A stretch of 44,752 bases of DNA from a bacterium (GCA_030666865.1 DAOUWZ010000001.1:1-44752); one strand, 5' to 3'. Shown: positions 26,987 to 37,135, numbered from the stretch's first letter. Numbers and translations are program-made. The notes: generated from the sequence alone by a model not told the origin.

Positions 26987-29365
26987 TTAATCTAATTTCT
27001 CCCTTAATCCACCCAACCACGCTTTAGCTATTTCTTCAATATTAATATTAATAATTGTTTTATTATTATCTTTTACTATTATTTTATTACTATAAGTAGC
27101 CTTACCAAACAAAATTAATTCAATGTCATAATTTTCCGCAATCTTTTTCACTTTATCGGCTTGCTTGGTTTCCAATACAAAACCCCCAGTTTCAGAAAAC
27201 AATTTTTTCCAGGTCTGAAAAACCTGTCCTGAGCTTGCCGAAGGGCCTACTTTATCTAAATCAACATCCAAACCGATTCTATTTTTTCCATTTCCTCCAA
27301 ATGCCATTTCGGAAAGTGTGGTAGCTAGTCCGCCATCAGAAATATCATGACAAGAATTTATTAACCCTTGATCAATCATATCTACTACGGCATTAATCTC
27401 ATTTTCAACCTCTTTAAAATCGGGCTGAGGTACATTGGCACCAATTTCATTATACAACTGATAGTAAACACTACCGCCAAGTTCATCTTTTCTTTGACCG
27501 ATTAAAAACAGTTCACTATCCGCCTCTTTTAGCTCCATAGTTATGGCTTTGCGATAGTCAGTCAATTTCCCCATACAAGCAATAATTGCTGATGGATCAA
27601 CTGCGCCTGTTTTCGACTCATTATAAAAACTGACATTCCCAGAAACTACTGGTACTGGACTATCTGGATATTCTTTTAAATGTATACCTTCGCAAGCTTC
27701 TGCTACCCCTCTAACCCCTTCAGTAAATTGCCACATTTGCTCTGGTTTTTCCGGATTACCATAGTTTAAACAATCAGTAATCGCTTGCGGACTGGCACCG
27801 ACCGCAGCGACATTACGAAAAGATTCAACCACTGCATTAACTGCTCCCCAATACGGACTAATCCGAGAATACAAAGGATTGGAATCAACTGATAAGGCCA
27901 TACCAGTATTCTTTACTGCCTCAGAAATATCTTCATCAATCAACGGTTTTATCACTCCGGCATCCGCCTGACCTGACTCAATTACGCCAATACCCTGCAC
28001 AGACTTATCATATCGTTCATAAATGGGAGAACGATTAGCAATATTTTCATGCGCAAGTATTTTTAGCAATACTTTATTGTAATCATCTATCTCATCTAAT
28101 GCTGGTTCTTGCCAATTATTTTCCGGCGCGCTAAAGGGACGATCATATTGCAGACCTTCCGTCAGGTCACAAGCCTTGCAATTAATAATTTTTTCTTCGC
28201 CTTTATATTTAACAACATACTGTCCACCATCTTTTATCTTACCAATAACTGACGCTCTAGCACCTTTTGATACTTTAGGCAGTGCCCAATCTTCGTTATA
28301 ATGTTTTAAAATGAGCGGAGTAACATCAGGATGCACTGTCCAAATAAATCTTTCTTGAGTTTCCGCGGCAAGTATCACCTGCGGTGGCAGATTATCCATA
28401 CTAACATGTATTTTATCTACCTCTACTTCCGCACCATATCCACCAGCATCAGCAATTTCTACTGACGCACATAAAACCCCGCCCGCTCCCAAATCTTTGA
28501 AGCCGACTTGATCAATTAAATTTTTCTCTTTTAAAACTCCAAACAACTGAAGGGTTGATTCCAATAAATGTCTTTTCAAAAAAGCATTAGGTTCTTGCAC
28601 TGCGCCCTTATTAGCTTCTTTATCTTTTTCATCCAGTTCAAACGAAGCAAAACTAGCCCCGCCAAATCCGGAATTATCAGTTGGCTTGCCAACTAAAATA
28701 ATATCATAGCCATCAGCATTTTTTGGCGCCTTGGAGTGAACAATATCAGTATCTTTTACTAAACCCAGAGCAACTACATTTACCAGACAATTTTCATTGA
28801 ATGAATCATTAAAATACAAATCCCCGGCAATATTTGGAACGCCAATCGGATTGCCATACCCGGAAATACCAGAAACGACTCCGCCGGCAATCCATTTTGT
28901 TTTATTGGATTCAATCTCACCAAACCGCAAAGGATCAGCCACCGCAATAACTTTAGCACCCATACAACAAACATCCCGCACAATCCCGCCAATTCCAGTC
29001 GCTGCCCCTTCATAGGGCACTATTTGTGAAGGATGATTATGACTCTCATGCGCAATTACAATTCCATAGCGCACCCCATCGTACCGCGCTAACTCCACAA
29101 TCCCAGCATCTTCTTCCGGACCTTGGATGACATTTGGTCCGTCAGTAGGCAACTTTTTCAAAAATTGCTTAGAAGTCTTATAAGAACAATGTTCTGACCC
29201 TTCAATTGACCAAGCTGTAGCCTCTGTTAAAGTCATTGGTCTTTTTAAAATCTCCTCTTCAATTTTCCTTGCCTCCTCTACTGTCAGAGTAATTTTATAT
29301 TCCTTAAACAGCTCTAATACCTCTTGGTCAGACTTATTTTTTAATTCTAAAATTTGCTGTGTCAT
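26987..29365 (-). CDS. purL: Phosphoribosylformylglycinamidine synthase subunit PurL
   Basis: 792 aa; ESHNHPSQIVPYEGAATGIGGIVRDVCCMGA; DLGAGGVLCASVEIADAGGYG; SCHDISDGGLATTLSEMAFGG. Confidence 0.97.
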   Translation of the reverse strand: MTQQILELKNKSDQEVLELFKEYKITLTVEEARKIEEEILKRPMTLTEATAWSIEGSEHCSYKTSKQFLKKLPTDGPNVIQGPEEDAGIVELARYDGVRYGIVIAHESHNHPSQIVPYEGAATGIGGIVRDVCCMGAKVIAVADPLRFGEIESNKTKWIAGGVVSGISGYGNPIGVPNIAGDLYFNDSFNENCLVNVVALGLVKDTDIVHSKAPKNADGYDIILVGKPTDNSGFGGASFASFELDEKDKEANKGAVQEPNAFLKRHLLESTLQLFGVLKEKNLIDQVGFKDLGAGGVLCASVEIADAGGYGAEVEVDKIHVSMDNLPPQVILAAETQERFIWTVHPDVTPLILKHYNEDWALPKVSKGARASVIGKIKDGGQYVVKYKGEEKIINCKACDLTEGLQYDRPFSAPENNWQEPALDEIDDYNKVLLKILAHENIANRSPIYERYDKSVQGIGVIESGQADAGVIKPLIDEDISEAVKNTGMALSVDSNPLYSRISPYWGAVNAVVESFRNVAAVGASPQAITDCLNYGNPEKPEQMWQFTEGVRGVAEACEGIHLKEYPDSPVPVVSGNVSFYNESKTGAVDPSAIIACMGKLTDYRKAITMELKEADSELFLIGQRKDELGGSVYYQLYNEIGANVPQPDFKEVENEINAVVDMIDQGLINSCHDISDGGLATTLSEMAFGGNGKNRIGLDVDLDKVGPSASSGQVFQTWKKLFSETGGFVLETKQADKVKKIAENYDIELILFGKATYSNKIIVKDNNKTIININIEEIAKAWLGGLREKLD
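27209..27247. repeat. Short repeat element(s) inserted in frame in purL
   Basis: Minus strand GGCCCTTCGGCAAGCTCAGGACAGG + TTTTTCAGACCTGG encodes GPSASSGQVFQTW; a relative (GTCCTGAGCGTAGTCGAAGGGC) is at 41314-41335. Confidence 0.75.
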
Positions 29366-29433
29366 TTATAAATATAATTAATTTTATTAACACCTATTAA
29401 AATAAGTATAATTGAGACGATTGTTGAGCTAAG

Positions 29434-29497
29434 CGAGGCTAAATGCCTCGCCTACGCGATACATAATGATTCGCGTAGCTGAGGCATTTAGCCTTAG
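29434..29497. repeat. Long imperfect inverted repeat between purA and purL
   Basis: CGAGGCTAAATGCCTCGCCTACGCGA (29434-29459) vs TCGCGTAGCTGAGGCATTTAGCCTTAG (29471-29497). Confidence 0.65.
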
Positions 29498-29610
29498 TAT
29501 AAAGGCTGCGTTTTAAGTATCTTTAACTTGTATTCCCTGCCCGTTGGCTTATTTTATATAAAACGAGCTGAATTTCGTTACAAAATAATTTTGTAACCAT
29601 TTTAACTAAC

Positions 29611-30909
29611 TTATTTCAAAATAGTATCGTTTCTTTCTGGACCGACCGACACCATTTCAATTGGAACTCCTAAATCTTTCTCTATAAAATCTAAATATTT
29701 TTTCATATTAATTGGCAATTTCTGATAATCTCTAGTCTTATGATAATCTGCTGACCAACCGGTAAAAGTCTTAAAAACTGGCTGACATTTTTCATAAACA
29801 GACAAATCAGCTGGCATTTCTTTTAATATCTTTCCTTTATACTTATAACCAGTACAAATTTTTACTTCTGATAAAACATCTAAAATATCTATTTTGGTAA
29901 TAGCGAGAGAACTTAAACCGTTTACCCGAACAGCTAATCTGAGCTGCACTAAATCCAGCCAACCAATCCGCCGTGGCCTGCCAGTAGTTGTTCCATATTC
30001 TCCGCCTACCTCGCGAATTAAATCCCCAGTATCGTCAGTCAGTTCAGTTGGTAAACAGCCACCACCCACTCTAGACAAATAAGCTTTGACTACGCCAATT
30101 ACCCGATCAATTTTTTGGGGAGCAAAACCGACGCCAGCACAAACCGCGCCAGCTATGGTATTGGAAGAAGTGGTGTAAGGATACAGACCATGATCAACAT
30201 CCAGCATTGCTCCTTGCGCGCCTTCAAATAATATTTTTTTATTCTGGTTATATGCCTGATCAAGCTCTATTGAAGTATCAACTACCAGTGGTCTTATTTT
30301 TTTTCCTATTTTAACAAACTTTTGATAAATTTTCTCCTTATTCAATCCTTTACTGTTATGATAGAGGGCTGATAATTTTTTCTTTTGCAGGTCAAATAAT
30401 AAATCAAATCTTTTTTTAAAAATTTGCTTGTCCAAAAGATCAACCACCCGGATGCCGACCCGACCCATCTTATCTGCATAAGTTGGCCAAATACCCCGCT
30501 GAGTTGACAAGGCTGATAAATTTTTTTTGGCCATCATTTGATCACTTTCGGTATCCATTAAAATATGAAAAGGAAAAATAAGATGCGCACGCTCGCTTAT
30601 TTTCAGCTTGATATTGATACCTAATTTTTTTAATTCCTGAATTTCTGCAAACAATACAAAAGGGTCAATTACTACCCCATTACCAATAACTACTGTGTTG
30701 TGTTTGTGTAGTACTCCTGATGGAAGTAAATGTAATTTTAAAACATGTTTACCATGCATAATAGTGTGGCCAGCATTATTACCGCCCTGAAATCTGACAA
30801 CATAATCGGTTTTTTTGGCATAATAATCAGTCACCTTGCCTTTGCCCTCATCACCCCACTGTGCTCCTACCACTACTACTGTTTGCCAATTTTTACTATT
30901 TTTTTTCAT
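29611..30909 (-). CDS. purA: Adenylosuccinate synthetase
   Basis: VVVGAQWGDEGKGKVTDYYA; RFQGGNNAGHTI; GQ-type FEGAQGAMLDVDHGLYPYTTSSN. Confidence 0.97.
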   Translation of the reverse strand: MKKNSKNWQTVVVVGAQWGDEGKGKVTDYYAKKTDYVVRFQGGNNAGHTIMHGKHVLKLHLLPSGVLHKHNTVVIGNGVVIDPFVLFAEIQELKKLGINIKLKISERAHLIFPFHILMDTESDQMMAKKNLSALSTQRGIWPTYADKMGRVGIRVVDLLDKQIFKKRFDLLFDLQKKKLSALYHNSKGLNKEKIYQKFVKIGKKIRPLVVDTSIELDQAYNQNKKILFEGAQGAMLDVDHGLYPYTTSSNTIAGAVCAGVGFAPQKIDRVIGVVKAYLSRVGGGCLPTELTDDTGDLIREVGGEYGTTTGRPRRIGWLDLVQLRLAVRVNGLSSLAITKIDILDVLSEVKICTGYKYKGKILKEMPADLSVYEKCQPVFKTFTGWSADYHKTRDYQKLPINMKKYLDFIEKDLGVPIEMVSVGPERNDTILK

Positions 30910-31370
30910 TTTATTTGTTGTCCTAAATATTTAAACGGTAAATTATTTTCTAAGTCTTGCCAAAATTTATTTTTTAAAATTTCTGGAAAAACATTTAAAT
31001 TTTTCAACTCATTATGACTTAACCATTTCACATCTTTAATAAAATAATAATCCTCATCCTCAACTATTAAATTATCCAAAGTTATCTTACCTTGATGTGA
31101 CTTAGCTAATATAAATAATTCAATATTATGATTGTTATGTTCCTTATCTACAAATTCCCTAATATATAAAACTTTATCTAATTCAACATCAATACCAGTT
31201 TCTTCTTTAGTTTCACGCTTAGCGTTAATAAAAATATCCTCACCTTGTTCTAAACCACCACCTGGCGGCACCCACCACTCCTGATTAGTTTGAGGATCGC
31301 AATGTAACACCATAAGAATTTTCTTTTCATTATTAATAACTATTGCCGCTGATCTAATACGATGATTCAT
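30906..31370 (-). CDS. NUDIX hydrolase
   Basis: Nudix box GGGLEQGEDIFINAKRETKEETGIDVE. Confidence 0.9.
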   Translation of the reverse strand: MNHRIRSAAIVINNEKKILMVLHCDPQTNQEWWVPPGGGLEQGEDIFINAKRETKEETGIDVELDKVLYIREFVDKEHNNHNIELFILAKSHQGKITLDNLIVEDEDYYFIKDVKWLSHNELKNLNVFPEILKNKFWQDLENNLPFKYLGQQIK

Positions 31371-32212
31371 AAATTTTCTGCTACTTTAACTGTATTCTCT
31401 AATAATTTCGCTACGGTAATCGGACCGACTCCACCAGGTATTGGAGTAACCAACGATGCTTTTTGAGAGATAGAATCGTAATTAATATCACCATACATCT
31501 TACCATCAACAAAACAAACGCCGGCATCAACCACTACCACACCTTCTTTTACCATTTCACCAGTTACTAAATCTTTTTTACCGACTCCAGTGATGATAAT
31601 ATCTGCTGTCTTGGTATAGCGCGCTAAATCTTTAGTAGCCCGACCACAAACAGTCAAAGTAACAGATCTATGTAACAACATAGCAGCGAGTGGTTTGCCA
31701 ATAAGATCACCCCGACCAACTAAACAAATTTCTTTTCCAGCTAAATCAACTTGATAATAATCCAAAATTTCCATAATCGCTCCAGGAGTTGGCGGCACCA
31801 ATATACTTTCATTCATCATCACTCGCCCTAAAGCCAAATGAGACAGACAATCAACATCAATATTTATATCAATATGATTTACTATTTCCCGAGTATCCGG
31901 CCAAAGTCGTTCTGGCACTGGCAATTGCAAAATCATACCAGTCAATTTATGTTCAGCTTGAATTTTTATTAATTCGGCGATCAATTCATCTTTGGTAATT
32001 TCAACTGGAAAATCAAATTTAAAAAAGGTGATACCAACCCGCTCGGCTGCTTCACCTTTCTTTTTTACATAAGTATGTGATGGCTTATCATCGCCAACAA
32101 TAACGACGGCTAATGCCGCCTCCTTGTTTCGCTCTTTCAATCTTTTAGTTCTAAGTTCTAAATCATCCAAAATCTTTTGAGCAATTTTTTTACCCGCAAC
32201 AATTTGTGTCAT
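31367..32212 (-). CDS. folD: Methylenetetrahydrofolate dehydrogenase / cyclohydrolase
   Basis: IVGDDKPSHTYVKKKGEAAERVGI; GMILQLPVPERL; VGRGDLIGKPLAAMLL; TPIPGGVGPITVAKLLENTV. Confidence 0.96.
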   Translation of the reverse strand: MTQIVAGKKIAQKILDDLELRTKRLKERNKEAALAVVIVGDDKPSHTYVKKKGEAAERVGITFFKFDFPVEITKDELIAELIKIQAEHKLTGMILQLPVPERLWPDTREIVNHIDINIDVDCLSHLALGRVMMNESILVPPTPGAIMEILDYYQVDLAGKEICLVGRGDLIGKPLAAMLLHRSVTLTVCGRATKDLARYTKTADIIITGVGKKDLVTGEMVKEGVVVVDAGVCFVDGKMYGDINYDSISQKASLVTPIPGGVGPITVAKLLENTVKVAENL

Positions 32213-32355
32213 TGTTTTTTAATACATACTAATTATATCAAACTGACACAATCTGACTACCTAATAAATCTGTCTTAAATCTTAATTATATGTGGATAAA
32301 TCAAACTTAAATAATAAAAGGGTTACGTGTTGTATGTTTTATGTTACATATTTAT

Positions 32356-34227
32356 TTACTCCCACTCAATTGTCCCGGGAGGTTTATTGGTGATATCAAT
32401 ATAAATATAAGAAATAGTATCTAAATTTCTAATTCGTTTAACTATTTTCTCGATAACCTTTGCGGGTAGTGGATAAAACTTAGCGGTCATAGCTTCTAAA
32501 GATTCAACTGGTCTCAATACTAAACTTTCCCGACCATCAATTCCATAGGGAAGTAAAATTACTGGAAACTGCCAAATTTTATCATAAAGTCCAGCCATCT
32601 TTACTTCATTCATTACAATAGCGTCACACTCTCGTAATATACCCAATCTGTCTTTAGTAACCGTACCTGATATTAATTTAGTGGCATGTTCTTTTTGTTC
32701 AAAACTTCCTAGACTATAAATTTCCAATAATACCCGATTAACAGTCTTGAGTGAATTAGTAATTTTAGAAGACAATTCGCCTAACTGCTGCCAATTAAAC
32801 ACTTCAGAAGTCGGACTTCTTCGGAGAAGTCCGACTTCTGATAATCTTAAAACCGCGGGATGAGCATAAGTTCGATTATCTCCTTGTACTCCCACACTTT
32901 TAAGCGGTAATACATATGAATCATCAATCTCAGTGCTACTCATAGCAATAATCTCTTTTACATCTCTGTTAATTCTTTTCAATTCCTCCTCGGTAATATT
33001 ACTCTCGCCATCACTACACAAGACTCTAATCCCTAAACCTGGTCCAGGAAAAGGATGACGATTTATCAATTCCTTGGGCAGTCTTAATGACCTACCAATT
33101 TCTCTTACTTCATCCTTATAAAAATCCTTGATGGGCTCTACTACTTTCCCTTGTTGAATCAATTTCTGTATAGCATCTACTCTATTGTGATGCGTCTTGA
33201 TGGTATCGGCGTGCTTGGTACCGCCAGTCTCTATGGTGTCTGGATAAATTGTACCTTGTCCCAGTAGCCACTCATCCGGATTTAAATTCAGTTCACTTGC
33301 AACATTATCTTTAATATCAAGAAACGCTTGACCAATTACTTTTCTTTTCTCTTCTGGATCTATCACCCCTGCCAATTTATTTAAAAATTCATCGCCAGCA
33401 TCTTTGATATGTAAATTATCAAAGCCAGTTTGATTTAACGATTGCTTAATTTCTTGAGTTTCATTCTTTCTCATTAATCCAGTGTCAACATACATCCCAT
33501 ATACTCTATTTTTTCCTAAAGCCTCAATCAATAGTGCGAAAGCAACTGATGAATCAACTCCACCTGACACCAGCATAAATACTTTTTTATCTCGGACCTG
33601 TTTTTTTATTTGTTCAATAACTTCAGCTAATAAATTACTAGAATTCCAATCACCTTGTGCTCCGCAAATATCTAGCGCAAAATTCTCCAACATCTTCAAG
33701 CCATGAGGGGTATGAGTAACCTCAGGATGAAACTGCAGGCCATACATTTGTTTATTATCACTTCCCATAGCCGCAATAGACTTGTCAGAAGTAGTGCCAA
33801 GCACCTTAAAACCATCTGGTATTTTGGACACGCAATCACCATGACTCATCCAAACAGTCTCTGGGGATTCTAACCCCGCAAACAATTTACAACTGCCAAT
33901 ATTAAGACTAGCTTGTCCGTATTCACGATTACTGCTAACTTCTACCTCACCGCCAAAATATTTAGCCATCAACTGATGACCAAAACAAAGTCCTAAAACT
34001 GGCACTCCCAATTCAAAAACATTATCCTGATATTCATATTGTTCATCACCAGCAATGCCTGGTCCGCCTGATAAAACCACCCCGACTAAATTATCAATTT
34101 GACTAACATCATAATCAGCAGGATAAATCTTAGCCAACACACGGATCTGACGAAACCGGCGAGCAATTAGATGTGTGTATTGTGAACCAAAATCTAATAT
34201 AGCGACCTGCTGATGTTTATTAACCAT
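32356..34227 (-). CDS. guaA: GMP synthase (glutamine-hydrolysing)
   Basis: GFSQ-type DFGSQYTHLIARR; VLGLCFGHQLMAKYFGG; LVSGGVDSSVAFALL; C-terminal KPPGTIEWE. Confidence 0.97.
   Translation of the reverse strand: MVNKHQQVAILDFGSQYTHLIARRFRQIRVLAKIYPADYDVSQIDNLVGVVLSGGPGIAGDEQYEYQDNVFELGVPVLGLCFGHQLMAKYFGGEVEVSSNREYGQASLNIGSCKLFAGLESPETVWMSHGDCVSKIPDGFKVLGTTSDKSIAAMGSDNKQMYGLQFHPEVTHTPHGLKMLENFALDICGAQGDWNSSNLLAEVIEQIKKQVRDKKVFMLVSGGVDSSVAFALLIEALGKNRVYGMYVDTGLMRKNETQEIKQSLNQTGFDNLHIKDAGDEFLNKLAGVIDPEEKRKVIGQAFLDIKDNVASELNLNPDEWLLGQGTIYPDTIETGGTKHADTIKTHHNRVDAIQKLIQQGKVVEPIKDFYKDEVREIGRSLRLPKELINRHPFPGPGLGIRVLCSDGESNITEEELKRINRDVKEIIAMSSTEIDDSYVLPLKSVGVQGDNRTYAHPAVLRLSEVGLLRRSPTSEVFNWQQLGELSSKITNSLKTVNRVLLEIYSLGSFEQKEHATKLISGTVTKDRLGILRECDAIVMNEVKMAGLYDKIWQFPVILLPYGIDGRESLVLRPVESLEAMTAKFYPLPAKVIEKIVKRIRNLDTISYIYIDITNKPPGTIEWE
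32803..32840. repeat. 38-nt perfect hairpin inside guaA coding sequence
   Basis: TCAGAAGTCGGACTTCT-TCGG-AGAAGTCCGACTTCTGA: 17-bp perfect stem, translated in frame as SEVGLLRRSPTSE. Confidence 0.85.
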
Positions 34228-34293
34228 ATATTTGCTAGGACTTTTAATTTTCCGTATAATTAATTATAATAATCTAATTATAAATAAACGCTT

Positions 34294-35772
34294 ATGAAAC
34301 TACAAGAATTAAAGCAAGGCACTACCTTTGACGATGTCCTGCTTGAACCTCAAAAATCAGAATATTCCCCCAGACAGGTTGATATAAAGACTAAGCTCAC
34401 TAAAAATATTTCTCTCAATATTCCATTAATGAGCGCGCCGATGGACACAGTAACAGAAAGCAAACTAGCCATTGCTTTGGCTTTAGAGGGTGGTATCGGT
34501 TTTATTCATAAAAATCTAAAACCTAATCTACAAGCTGAAGAAGTAGCTAAGACCAAACGTTTCCGTAATAGCTTTATAAATAATCCCGTAACCCTTACTC
34601 CAGATAAAAAAATTAAAGACGTGCTTAAAATTAGAAAAGAGAAAGGCTATAAAAACATCCCTATCACCGACAAACGAGGAAAACTCTTAGGTCTGATTAC
34701 CAAATTTGATTACTTTTGGCCTGAAGATGAAAATCTACCCATAAAAAAATTGATGAAACCTTTAAAAGAAATAACTATTGCTAAAGAAGGAATCAGTTTT
34801 AGCAAGGCTCGGGCAATCATCAAACAAAAAAAGACACCTGTACTACTCTTAACTGATAAAAAAAATTATATCAAAAGCATTGTTACTCGCAGTGATGTTG
34901 AAAAAAATCTGCGCTATCCTCTGGCGTGTAAAGATAATAACGACAGATTAAGAGTCGGCGCGTCTGTTGCTGTAAAAACTGACGCTCTCAATAGAGCTAA
35001 ACTACTAACCGAAGCAGGTGTAGATGTAATTGTTATTGATACAGCTCATGGACACACTAAAAACGTAATGGAAACATTAAAAAAATTAAAAACTGACAAA
35101 TTTTTCAAAAATGTTGATATTATTGCCGGTAATATTGCCACGGCAGCGGCGGCTAAAGACTTAATTGACTTAGGGGCTGACGCTATTAAAATCGGCATCG
35201 GACCTGGTTCTATTTGTACCACCAGAATAATAGCTGGCATTGGCGTTCCTCAAATTACCGCTATTCAAAATGCAGTTAACGGACGAGGTAAAAATAATAT
35301 ACCAATTATCGCTGACGGCGGCATTCGCTATTCAGGTGATATTGTTAAAGCATTAGCAGCGGGCGCTGATAGTGTTATGCTTGGTAATCTCTTTGCTGCC
35401 ACTGAAGAAAGTCCTGGTGAAATAATTTACTATAACGGAAAAATGTATAAAGTATATCGAGGCATGGGATCAGTAGAAGCAATGACACAAGGTTCTAAAG
35501 ATCGTTACGGTCAAAAAGATGAACAAGATGAAAGTAGGCTTATTCCAGAAGGAATTGTTGGCCAAACTTTATACAAAGGTAAATTAACCGATATTGTTCA
35601 TCAGCTTATTGGTGGACTTAAAAGTGGTATGGGCTATATCGGAGCAAAAAATATTAAAGAATTGCATCGGCAAGCACATTTTATTCAAATTACTCCTAAC
35701 GGACTAAAAGAAAATCATCCACATGATATCACTATCACCAAAGAAGCGCCCAACTATCAACGATTTGAATAA
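34294..35772 (+). CDS. guaB: IMP dehydrogenase
   Basis: [21 protein letters not shown]; two CBS-like repeats; [45 protein letters not shown]. Confidence 0.97.
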   Translation: MKLQELKQGTTFDDVLLEPQKSEYSPRQVDIKTKLTKNISLNIPLMSAPMDTVTESKLAIALALEGGIGFIHKNLKPNLQAEEVAKTKRFRNSFINNPVTLTPDKKIKDVLKIRKEKGYKNIPITDKRGKLLGLITKFDYFWPEDENLPIKKLMKPLKEITIAKEGISFSKARAIIKQKKTPVLLLTDKKNYIKSIVTRSDVEKNLRYPLACKDNNDRLRVGASVAVKTDALNRAKLLTEAGVDVIVIDTAHGHTKNVMETLKKLKTDKFFKNVDIIAGNIATAAAAKDLIDLGADAIKIGIGPGSICTTRIIAGIGVPQITAIQNAVNGRGKNNIPIIADGGIRYSGDIVKALAAGADSVMLGNLFAATEESPGEIIYYNGKMYKVYRGMGSVEAMTQGSKDRYGQKDEQDESRLIPEGIVGQTLYKGKLTDIVHQLIGGLKSGMGYIGAKNIKELHRQAHFIQITPNGLKENHPHDITITKEAPNYQRFE

Positions 35773-36904
35773 AACAAAACGGGTAGTTGTATTTGGAGCT
35801 TTTGACATTATTCATCCCGGGCACTTGCAATTATTCCGGCAAGCTGCTGCTTTGGGTAATTTGATTGTGGTTTTAGGAAGAGATAACACTATAACTGTTA
35901 AAAAAGGTAAAAAACCATACTACAACGAAACCCAAAGAATTAAAAATATTACCAAACTAAATATTGCCAAAGAAGTTATTTTGGGAAGCATAAAAGACCC
36001 TTATTTAATCCTTGATATTATCAAACCTGATATTATTATGCTTGGTACTGATCAAAAAATATTTGTTGATAAACTTCATGAAGAAATTGCTAAAAGAAAA
36101 TTAGTCATTCAAATCCTGAGAGCCGATGAATTTCATTTAAATATTTTTAAATCTTCAAAAATTAGATCGTCCTTAGAAAATAAACAAGCAGGATTTTTAT
36201 TCATCAATAAACCAACTGGATTTTCTTCGCATGATGTTGTAAAAAAATTGAGAAATATCTGTGGTACCAAGCGGGTTGGACATGCTGGTACTCTTGATCC
36301 GCTAGCGACTGGTATGCTGATTGTCGGTATCAATGAAGCCACCAAGCTTTTAAGCTGGTGGCAATTATTTCCCAAAAAGTACCAGGTAGAAATGGAATTT
36401 GGAAAAAAATCAGACACTTATGATATTGAAGGAGATATAAAAAATGTTAGTGATAAAAAAATAACTAAAAAAAATTTAGAAAATATTATTAACAAATTCC
36501 GAGGAAATATTTCCCAAACTCCTCCCGCATTTTCAGCCAAAAAAATAAATGGCGTGCCGGCTTATAAATTAGCCAGACAAGGCAAAAAAGTTAAACTAAA
36601 AAAACAGCTAATCACTATTTATCATATTGCTATAAAAAAATTTAACTTCCCTAAAGCAATCCTAGAAATTGAATGCTCAAGCGGCACCTATATACGAAGT
36701 ATAGTAAATGATATTAGAATGGAGCTCAAGGTAGGCGCAATTATGACAAAATTAGTCAGAACCAGCACTGGACCAATATCACAAAATAAAGAAGTTGAAT
36801 TGGATAAAATTGATAAAAATAATTGGGAAACTCACTTAAACCCCGCCACTATACTGACTGATAATATTAATGACTACTTTTATGAACAAGAACTAAAAAC
36901 CTAA
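35765..36904 (+). CDS. truB: Fusion: cytidylyltransferase-like nucleotidyltransferase (RibL/TagD type) + tRNA pseudouridine synthase TruB
   Basis: N-term VVVFGAFDIIHPGHLQLFRQAAALG (HxGH) with KSSKIRSSL; C-term GFLFINKPTGFSSHDVVKKLR...VGHAGTLDPLATGMLIVG (TruB). Probable TTG start at 35765; ORF-track start 35723 lies inside guaB. Confidence 0.88.
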   Translation: MNKTKRVVVFGAFDIIHPGHLQLFRQAAALGNLIVVLGRDNTITVKKGKKPYYNETQRIKNITKLNIAKEVILGSIKDPYLILDIIKPDIIMLGTDQKIFVDKLHEEIAKRKLVIQILRADEFHLNIFKSSKIRSSLENKQAGFLFINKPTGFSSHDVVKKLRNICGTKRVGHAGTLDPLATGMLIVGINEATKLLSWWQLFPKKYQVEMEFGKKSDTYDIEGDIKNVSDKKITKKNLENIINKFRGNISQTPPAFSAKKINGVPAYKLARQGKKVKLKKQLITIYHIAIKKFNFPKAILEIECSSGTYIRSIVNDIRMELKVGAIMTKLVRTSTGPISQNKEVELDKIDKNNWETHLNPATILTDNINDYFYEQELKT

Positions 36905-36948
36905 CCCTCTCTTGCAATTATATTAGAAAGAGTGTATTGTATTTATTG

Positions 36949-37103
36949 TAATTAGTCACTATATAAAAATAGATTTTATTAAAAATTATTATTTTTGGCT
37001 AAATTTTGTGCATACCTGCCTGCCGGCAGGCAGGTATGCACAAAATTTATCATAAAACTAACCAATTTTAATTTAACAATCATTTTTATATAGTGACTAA
37101 TTA
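36949..37103. mobile_element. MITE-like hairpin element with 22-bp TIRs and a 50-bp central perfect palindrome
   Basis: TAATTAGTCACTATATAAAAAT (36949-36970) / ATTTTTATATAGTGACTAATTA (37082-37103); center TAAATTTTGTGCATACCTGCCTGCC|GGCAGGCAGGTATGCACAAAATTTA (37000-37049). Confidence 0.65.
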
Positions 37104-37135
37104 ATAATAATAATAATTAAATTAATAACGAGTGT

